From: UBA10349 sp003485905
GTDB taxonomy: Bacteria > Pseudomonadota > Gammaproteobacteria > Arenicellales > Arenicellaceae
Assembly (NCBI GenBank): GCA_943787185.1
Contig: CALSLL010000003.1
Location: 124,001-188,000 of the forward strand
Direction: 5' to 3'
Length of the DNA: 64,000 bases
Below, piece by piece: positions 55,053 through 61,711 of the stretch. A program made the translations under genes and the position numbers. The notes under the pieces were generated by a model. That model was not told the origin of the DNA, made no database searches, and saw nothing but the letters and a program-made list of their open reading frames with translations. How positions within the stretch are numbered: the first letter of the stretch is position 1; each line of letters opens with the position of its first letter.

Positions 55053-56576
55053 CTAATTTTTCTTACTGGGTCGAAACTCGTCATCCAGTGCAGCTCTGAT
55101 TCGCGCAACTGCAGCCGAATCCGGATCTTCTGTGAAACGGCTCACTAGCAGCGCCACAGGCACATTGATAACCAAGCCCCATAATGACGGATCATAGCGA
55201 ACCCCTGCAGGCAGAAAATCTCCACCATAAAAACGTACCCCAAAAGAACCAATTAATCCCGCCACAATACCTGCGGTAACGCCCGCTTTGGTAAACCAAA
55301 CACGTTTCATTGGCACGGTGACGGCTAGTACCGCTGGCAATAATTGCACAATCATAGAAGCAGTTATGCCGATCATCAGTGTTACCAGACCCCAATCCTT
55401 GTCAGCGGCTAAAACCGTAATAGCAACGAGAAGAAAAACAAATACTCGTCCAACCTTTATATAATGACTGTCAGGTGCATCTTTCTTTATAAACCTGGAG
55501 TAAACGTCTTTAGTTAACATTGCCGAATTAGCGTTGGTATCAGCATCTAGGGAAGACATACCAGCCGCAAGGCCACCAGCCACCAATATCCCAGCAAACC
55601 ACGCTGGCGCATGCTCGGCTAGTAATGTAGGAAACGAAGCGTCAGAGTTTGCCATATCCGGGTAATACGCAAACGCCGTAAATCCGATAACCATCGCTGG
55701 CAAAAACATGATCATTAGATAAAACCCAACCGTCAATCCAATTTTCTGTACTGTCTTCACATCCTTTGCAGAATAATAAAACATAAAACTGCGGGGTAGA
55801 ATCGCCCAATAGAATGCAATCCCGAATACTGGCCACGTTAACCACCACTGAGGTGTCGCCATTCCTTTACGCCCAGGTAAGGTTAGCATCGAAGGATCAA
55901 TCTCTTTAACCTTGTTAAACAAGCCCAATAAATCACCATCAATCAGACTCAGACACCAAAACCCTGCGGCCCAAATCGCGATAAACATCCAGATCGCCTG
56001 TGCTACTGTGGTCCAAGTAACCCCCCGAATACCACTGGTCGTAACGTATATAAACACCAGGGCACCCATGATCAGAGTCGCAGCAAATTTCGTAATATGG
56101 TTTTCCGTACCCGCCGACAATAGTATCGCTGGCCCGGTAATATTAGCCGTCATTAAGGGAATACAACACGACAAAATATAGAGAGCAATAAAAGCTCTGA
56201 ACTTCCCATCGCCAAAATAGTCCGTGAGCATATCTGCCGGTGTGATGTAATTAAATTTGCGACCCAAACAAGTAATTCTGGAGCCAACATAATAGAGCAT
56301 TACAAGCGGCGTAAAGACAGTCCAAAGTATATTTGCCGCAAAGGCGACGCCATGAGAATGGTAGAAACCCATCGACCCAGGAATCGCAAATGCGGTATGA
56401 AACCCACCAGCCATACCAAGATAGAGGACAAGGAAGCCAAAGCCAGGGCCGACCTTAAAATAGTCATCCATATGATCACTAGAAGCTTTAGTCCATCGCC
56501 CCGTGCCAATCCAAAGAACAAATAAAGCGTATATGACGACGATAATAATTGTGTACTGCCAGGATTCTAAATTCAT
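55053..56576 (-). CDS. Sodium:solute symporter family protein
   Basis: The 507-residue protein has about 12-13 membrane helices and the SSS-family pattern (GPGFGFLVLYLGMAGGFHTAF, GGLAAGMSSLDADTNANSAM with the sodium-site serine). The substrate is not readable. A small DUF3311 partner is encoded upstream with a four-base overlap. The nearby molybdenum hydroxylase could act on the imported compound, but a terminator separates the two units. Confidence 0.88.
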   Translation of the reverse strand: MNLESWQYTIIIVVIYALFVLWIGTGRWTKASSDHMDDYFKVGPGFGFLVLYLGMAGGFHTAFAIPGSMGFYHSHGVAFAANILWTVFTPLVMLYYVGSRITCLGRKFNYITPADMLTDYFGDGKFRAFIALYILSCCIPLMTANITGPAILLSAGTENHITKFAATLIMGALVFIYVTTSGIRGVTWTTVAQAIWMFIAIWAAGFWCLSLIDGDLLGLFNKVKEIDPSMLTLPGRKGMATPQWWLTWPVFGIAFYWAILPRSFMFYYSAKDVKTVQKIGLTVGFYLMIMFLPAMVIGFTAFAYYPDMANSDASFPTLLAEHAPAWFAGILVAGGLAAGMSSLDADTNANSAMLTKDVYSRFIKKDAPDSHYIKVGRVFVFLLVAITVLAADKDWGLVTLMIGITASMIVQLLPAVLAVTVPMKRVWFTKAGVTAGIVAGLIGSFGVRFYGGDFLPAGVRYDPSLWGLVINVPVALLVSRFTEDPDSAAVARIRAALDDEFRPSKKN

Positions 56577-56821
56577 TCTCCTTTCGCCTCCGCGTCGTCT
56601 TGTGCAATTTTAGTACCAAAAAACCAACAGCCAAGAAGCCAAACCAAGCCCCAGCCACTGCACCAAACAAACACCAACGGCATGCCAAGCACTGGAATTG
56701 GTTCATTTACCGCCCAAGTGCCCAAATAAACCATCAGAAAACAAATAATAAACCAGACCATGTAGAGCTTTTCCCAAAGCGTCCTTGGCGTAAGATGACT
56801 CGTAAATTCAGGTTCTGTCAT
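56573..56821 (-). CDS. DUF3311-like small membrane partner of the symporter
   Basis: The 82-residue protein has two membrane helices (YMVWFIICFLMVYLGTWAV and FVWCSGWGLVWLLGCWFFG) and resembles DUF3311-type subunits that accompany some SSS transporters. Its stop overlaps the symporter start as ATGA, with AAGGAGA upstream, so synthesis is coupled. The role is probably assembly or regulation of the carrier. Confidence 0.72.
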   Translation of the reverse strand: MTEPEFTSHLTPRTLWEKLYMVWFIICFLMVYLGTWAVNEPIPVLGMPLVFVWCSGWGLVWLLGCWFFGTKIAQDDAEAKGE

Positions 56822-57248
56822 ATAGCACTCCCCGTAGCCTGCGCGGCTTTTCTTGTGATGTGATGATTAATTTATATCGTAGATTGTAACGCTGTGTAAC
56901 AACTCGCAGTTAGTCGGATAGCTTCCTACATATCGGTAACTATCAGTAATAAATTATTGTATCGAATTCTCCATTCAGACCAGTATTGCCATCAAATATA
57001 TTAAGCGGAGTTAGTCCGCAATACACTCTTCCTTGACAGGCTCGCGCATTATCTTAGTAATTCATCGGTTCGTCCAGATCAATTTTCAATACCCCGCACA
57101 TCGTGGATACAAAGACCGTAATGATTAAGATAATTAGCTGACCTACCGGGTGTATAAAGAACTTTCATACAGGCATTTCGGTTAGATAAGTAGTGATCTA
57201 TACTGCTTCGCTGATATCAATGACGTACAAGTAGCGGGAGACAGCATT
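56822..57248. other. 427-base divergent intergenic region
   Basis: No gene is visible. It lies between the leftward symporter operon and the rightward DUF6152 gene and so should hold both promoters. A TTGACA at 57033-57038 with AGTAAT 17 bases on (57056-57061) is a weak plus-strand promoter. A small palindrome, GCGGA/TCCGC (57005-57019, five-base loop), is a possible operator. Confidence 0.4.
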
Positions 57249-58295
57249 GTGAATTACGGCATGTTCTTATATGCAGCACTTTTTGTATCTCTTACCGTGC
57301 AAGCCCATCACTCACCGAATTTGCATTTTGATCGTAGCAATATTGTTGAAATTACTGGGCAATTAACAGAAATAGATTGGCAAAACCCTCACACCCAATT
57401 GACTGTCAGAGCTTCCACCGAAGATGGGCGCGACGAAATTTGGTTAATTGAAGCTAGGGGTGCGAGCCAATTTGCTCGCGCCGGCGTCACTCGTGACTTC
57501 TTCGAAACCGGCAGTAATGTCAGCGTCGCGGGATTTGCAGGCCGACGTAATTCAACCGCGATGTTTGCTACGAACATTCTGCTGGCAGATGGCCGAGAAC
57601 TCGTCGTTGATAGCTTCACGACTCCCCGCTGGTCTGCGAACATGGCGCTACTATTAAGCAGCCGTGCCCCATCAAGTTCGGCGAATGATTCTCCGAACAA
57701 TCCCGAATCCATATTCCGTGTTTGGAGCCCAGATCGTTCGGATCACGGCATCGATGGCACAGGCAGAACTCTATGGCTAACCGACTACCCATTGACTGAT
57801 TTCGCTCGAAACACGCAATCCAACTGGAACCCTGTTACCGACAATCCATATATCAATTGCCAAAATGGTATGCCTGCGATGATGGACTTGGCAACCCCGA
57901 TGGAGTTTGTACGTAAAGGCAATGACATAATTTTAAACCTTGAGGAACAAGATGCCGTACGCCAAATACGTATGGCTCCCAACTCAATTGACGACAACGG
58001 AGCAGCAGGCCCTTATGGGCATTCGATTGGTCGTTGGGATGGCACCACACTGGAAGTTACAACCACAAATATAGACTGGCCCTGGTTCGATCAAGCAGGC
58101 ATTCCACAGTCAGCGCAACTTCAGCTTGTTGAGCGATTTAGCCCGTCTGCCGATGGCCTTATTCTGCGATACTCGGTGACAGCAACAGATCCTGTAATCT
58201 TTACTGAATCCGTCGTGCTTGATCGAGCTTGGGTTTGGGACCCAACCGAGCGACTTCGACCCTACAATTGCATATGGGATCGCAGCGATCTATAA
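57249..58295 (+). CDS. Exported DUF6152-type protein fused to an uncharacterised C-terminal domain
   Basis: The 348-residue protein begins at GTG and has a signal peptide ending in QA at residue 19. The mature start would be His-His-Ser. Residues ~20-118 form a DUF6152-like beta domain (DWQNPHTQL, GASQFARAG, ILLADGRE). The segment after it (about 150-348) is a second domain with GHSIGRWDGTTLEV and VERFSPSADGL; the same domain occurs alone in the protein at 60405-61064. Its function is unknown. Confidence 0.75.
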   Translation: MNYGMFLYAALFVSLTVQAHHSPNLHFDRSNIVEITGQLTEIDWQNPHTQLTVRASTEDGRDEIWLIEARGASQFARAGVTRDFFETGSNVSVAGFAGRRNSTAMFATNILLADGRELVVDSFTTPRWSANMALLLSSRAPSSSANDSPNNPESIFRVWSPDRSDHGIDGTGRTLWLTDYPLTDFARNTQSNWNPVTDNPYINCQNGMPAMMDLATPMEFVRKGNDIILNLEEQDAVRQIRMAPNSIDDNGAAGPYGHSIGRWDGTTLEVTTTNIDWPWFDQAGIPQSAQLQLVERFSPSADGLILRYSVTATDPVIFTESVVLDRAWVWDPTERLRPYNCIWDRSDL

Positions 58296-58359
58296 GAGCA
58301 ATCAATAAAAAAGTGTTGCTAGGAAACTAGTTTCACGCGGACGACAAACGATTCTTGGC

Positions 58360-59832
58360 ATGAACTATATAACTCAAAATCTAATCATATTTATACTGGT
58401 TTTATTGTCTACTCCAGCAAGCTCACAGGCTACTCCGACCCCGGAGCTTGAGCGAATATTTTCTAATCTAGGTTCTGCAGGAAATATTAAGCGACTTGAA
58501 TGGCAAGTCGCTGGGGATCATTTTGACCCAGCACAATCGGTTAGTGCCAATGGCCGTGGCCGTCATACTTCGAGTTACAAATTAATTGCGTCATGGAATA
58601 TTGGAGAGGAAATTAGCTACCAGTGGGATTTGAATACACACTACCCTTTCCCTTCAAACTATCAATACTCAGAAACGCTACAACCTGAGGGAACCGGCAC
58701 TTGCACCGGCTCTGATGGCTATCGTCCTAGCGCAACCGGCGCTATGGTTCCAGCACGGATTGGATCCCGCATGAAGTTTCTGTGGATGGGCACACCAACG
58801 TTACTTCTAAGCAAAGCTGAAAATGTCGTTCCTATAGACGAGAGCCCAAACAGCTACCAACTGGATGCACTAGATACCAGTTGGATAGTACAACTCGACC
58901 CTAATACTAAGCTACCTGCTGCACTATCTACTACCGAAGTAGATCCTCTATTCGGCACCGTGCAAACCAGTGTTGAATATTCGTCTTGGCAAACCATCAA
59001 TGGGTTAATGGTACCAGCACGGCTTGAATATCGCGTGGCTGGCAAGTTAATCAGGCGCGAATTGCGTAATTCGATTCACGTAGAACTTGGCCATCCGGAG
59101 AAACACCCGGACTATACCCAAGCATTGTCAGCTCCCCGTTACGCACTGGGATGGAACCAAGCGCATTGGTTTATCAGCCGTATAGCGTTGGCTAGCCCAA
59201 GAGATAGTGATCAGTCGCAACCAGTCGAATTCCTACAAGTTGCCGAAGGCATATTTCAGATACATGGCAATAGCCATCATAACTTGCTCATCGAGCTAAA
59301 TGATGGATTGGTTATTGTAGACGCGCCAATGTATCCCGCAAGGTCTGAAGCCGTACTACAGGCTTTAGCACTCCGGTGGCCAACTAAACCGTTAAAGCAT
59401 TTAATTCTCACCCACCATCATTATGATCATAGTGGAGGATTGGCAACCTATGCCACCGCCGGAGTCCCAATTACTATGCATTCATCGAATCGACAGTTTT
59501 TTCTGGATGCCTTGGTTCAACAAGGAATAGCAGACGCCAGTGTTGAAGGCGTTAATAGAAGTGCGCAACTAACAATTAGTAATCGAGTGATCAATCTGTA
59601 TGAAATACCAACTGCTCATGCAGATGGCATGCTAGGTGTGTATCTACCCGATTCAAAATTATTACTACTAGCCGATATTTATTCCCCTGGCCAGGCTGCA
59701 ACTAATGCACTATGGGACCACGAAGCCTTAAGCGCTATCCGCTTTTTGAATGTACCGATCGAACAGGTAGTCGGGGTACACGGCAGCGGCATCCATTCGC
59801 TTAGTCAAGTAGAAGCCGCTATTACTAAATAA
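58360..59832 (+). CDS. Exported metallo-beta-lactamase-fold hydrolase
   Basis: The 490-residue protein has a signal peptide (cleavage near PASSQA) and a C-terminal metallo-beta-lactamase domain with HHHYDH (His 352, His 354, Asp 356, His 357 as HxHxDH), a further His in PTAHADGMLG, and a GVHGSG near the end. The first ~290 residues form a large domain I do not recognise. The substrate is unknown. It lies between the two DUF6152 genes. Confidence 0.82.
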   Translation: MNYITQNLIIFILVLLSTPASSQATPTPELERIFSNLGSAGNIKRLEWQVAGDHFDPAQSVSANGRGRHTSSYKLIASWNIGEEISYQWDLNTHYPFPSNYQYSETLQPEGTGTCTGSDGYRPSATGAMVPARIGSRMKFLWMGTPTLLLSKAENVVPIDESPNSYQLDALDTSWIVQLDPNTKLPAALSTTEVDPLFGTVQTSVEYSSWQTINGLMVPARLEYRVAGKLIRRELRNSIHVELGHPEKHPDYTQALSAPRYALGWNQAHWFISRIALASPRDSDQSQPVEFLQVAEGIFQIHGNSHHNLLIELNDGLVIVDAPMYPARSEAVLQALALRWPTKPLKHLILTHHHYDHSGGLATYATAGVPITMHSSNRQFFLDALVQQGIADASVEGVNRSAQLTISNRVINLYEIPTAHADGMLGVYLPDSKLLLLADIYSPGQAATNALWDHEALSAIRFLNVPIEQVVGVHGSGIHSLSQVEAAITK

Positions 59833-59911
59833 TTTTTACTGAAGCCAACAGCACCAAATTTGCGTAAAACCAAATCTCCTTCGAATTATCTACGATGGCG
59901 ACACGGCAAAC

Positions 59912-60352
59912 TCAATTATTATTCACCTCACTTGCAGGGGTAATAATTCCTTCACCAGTGCGAATTGCCCCGAAGAGGTCGGCAACATCGCCGTTAGCTA
60001 AAACTACCGTATAAAGCCACATTGCTTTCTTATCGCCGCGGCTAGGGGAACCCATAACCGTAAGTTTATCGCCTGGACTTATCAGGCTTTCTCTAATCCC
60101 GGCACGCCTTAGATGGCTTGCGCCAAGAATACCTGCGGTCCACTCCACCTCGTTGCCTTGCTCATCCTTTGCCATAAACACTAGTTGGGAGTGAGGATTC
60201 ACAACTCTAAATGACACAGCGGTTACATCAATAAATTCCACTCTAGCTTCCATATCAAAGTAGGCATCACGGCTGTGATGAGACGCAGCCGGGTGAATAC
60301 CAAGCAAACTAACAATCACAACAAGTAACGGAGTGGTTATATATTTCATCAT
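59912..60352 (-). CDS. Exported DUF6152-like protein
   Basis: The 146-residue protein has a signal peptide ending near PAAS, then His-His-Ser at 25-27. It is a single DUF6152-like domain with NPHSQLVF, GASHLRRAG and VVLANGD, each with a match in the N-terminal domain of the protein at 57249-58295. Its partner domain is encoded by the next gene upstream on the same strand, 52 bases away. Confidence 0.75.
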   Translation of the reverse strand: MMKYITTPLLVVIVSLLGIHPAASHHSRDAYFDMEARVEFIDVTAVSFRVVNPHSQLVFMAKDEQGNEVEWTAGILGASHLRRAGIRESLISPGDKLTVMGSPSRGDKKAMWLYTVVLANGDVADLFGAIRTGEGIITPASEVNNN

Positions 60353-60404
60353 TTAGTTCCTCTTTCTATAATTCAGACATCTATACACCGTAGTATATGG
60401 GCCC

Positions 60405-61064
60405 TCAAAAACCACTGTATTCAGGGTAACACTCATATTCCAATATCATTCCATCCGGCGCCAACACCCTGCCAGCACTGAAGACATAGGGTTCTTCATA
60501 GTATGTTGGATCGAATATTTCGGCGGTATACATCAGCCTATCGTCAGTAAAGGTATATCGCTCGACAGTGTAGGTGTCCGGTGCCCCCGAAAAAGGCATT
60601 CCCGTATGCCACACCAAGTTTTCTGGCGAAAGGTGTGTAGTTTTCACAACAAGCGTATCCTCTTCCCAGTGACCTACTGAAAAACCGCCCAATGTTGGCC
60701 ACCAGTTTTCCGGTGCTTGTCTTCCGTCCGTAAATATTCTCCGAACCATATGAAAATGTTCGTGCAGGAACACGACCTGATGCTCCTGTTGGATTATCTC
60801 TAAGGGGTAAGGATCATAAATACCGAGCGGCACGCCTGGCATAATGCATTTTAAGGTAGGGTCGTTCTCTTCCGAGAAGCTATCGAATGCGGCCTGCCCA
60901 GCGGGCGTCAATCTAACCTCTTCTGAGGACGGGTGCCCGGTACCGGCGCCCCTCAGAGGTTCCCAAATCCCATCGATGCTCGGAGCTGCGACTGCTAACT
61001 CCGTTACGGCTAAGCCAATACAGGTTATCACTGCCGAGATAGTTGAATATCGAGTGTTAATCAT
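60405..61064 (-). CDS. Exported protein of unknown function, homologous to the C-terminal domain of the 57249-58295 protein
   Basis: The 219-residue protein has a signal peptide ending near AVAA. Its body shows the same order of motifs as the second domain of the 57249 protein: a Cys followed by a (G)xxP turn (CIMPGVP), GFSVGHWEEDTLVV, VERYTFTDD and a DPxY(Y) segment. I do not know the fold or function. It precedes the stand-alone DUF6152 gene on the same strand, and is divergent from the Fe-S subunit gene. Confidence 0.7.
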   Translation of the reverse strand: MINTRYSTISAVITCIGLAVTELAVAAPSIDGIWEPLRGAGTGHPSSEEVRLTPAGQAAFDSFSEENDPTLKCIMPGVPLGIYDPYPLEIIQQEHQVVFLHEHFHMVRRIFTDGRQAPENWWPTLGGFSVGHWEEDTLVVKTTHLSPENLVWHTGMPFSGAPDTYTVERYTFTDDRLMYTAEIFDPTYYEEPYVFSAGRVLAPDGMILEYECYPEYSGF

Positions 61065-61149
61065 GACGCATCTTGTTCTTAAATTTTTATCTTAATCGAT
61101 AGTACTCGGGGTATTCGTCGCACTCAAGCTCTATGTGACATTGCATTTC

Positions 61150-61182
61150 AACCAGATGATTACATGCTTTATACTGCCCATG
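61150..61182 (+). promoter_or_regulatory. Putative promoter of the iorA-like gene
   Basis: TATACT at 61170-61175 is a good -10 box; the -35 region (TTTCAA, 18-base spacer) is weak. The transcript would begin about 25 bases before the ATG at 61208, which has GGAG seven bases upstream. Confidence 0.4.
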
Positions 61183-61207
61183 CATCCAACACATTTGGAG
61201 ATTATTA

Positions 61208-61711
61208 ATGAGTGTCGTCACCCTACGCGTCAATGGCGCAACCCACGAAGTTGATATCGACCCTTCAACACCTCTTCTATACATTTTGCGCAACGATCTC
61301 GACTTTCGCGGCCCTCGGTTTGGCTGCGGCCTTGGTCAATGTGGAGCTTGCACTGTGCTCGTAGACGGCGCTGCATTGCGCTCTTGCACCATACCAGCGT
61401 CACAGGTTAGCGGTGAGATAACAACACTAGAAGGCCTCTCACAGAACGGCACTTTAGACCCACTACAACAAGCCTGGATCGATGAACAAGTTCCACAGTG
61501 TGGCTATTGTCAGAACGGTCAAATCATGACAGCAAAAGCACTTTTGGACCAGAACCCCAGCCCAACTGGTGCTGAAATTCGTTTGGGAATGGAAGGCGCA
61601 CTGTGCAGATGCATGAGCTACTACCGCATCCAAGCGGCGATTAAACGTGTAGTCGAAGGTAGAGTCACAGCAAGCGATACTGTTGCGACTGATCCAGGAG
61701 AAGAAGTATGA
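61208..61711 (+). CDS. 2Fe-2S subunit of an isoquinoline-oxidoreductase-like molybdenum hydroxylase
   Basis: The 167-residue protein has both 2Fe-2S clusters (GCGLGQCGACTV; CGYCQNGQ and CRCMSYYRI), as in IorA. It lacks its own export signal and is presumably carried with the Tat-exported large subunit. Its stop and the large-subunit ATG overlap as ATGA, so translation is coupled. No FAD subunit gene is present, as is normal for this family. Confidence 0.93.
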   Translation: MSVVTLRVNGATHEVDIDPSTPLLYILRNDLDFRGPRFGCGLGQCGACTVLVDGAALRSCTIPASQVSGEITTLEGLSQNGTLDPLQQAWIDEQVPQCGYCQNGQIMTAKALLDQNPSPTGAEIRLGMEGALCRCMSYYRIQAAIKRVVEGRVTASDTVATDPGEEV

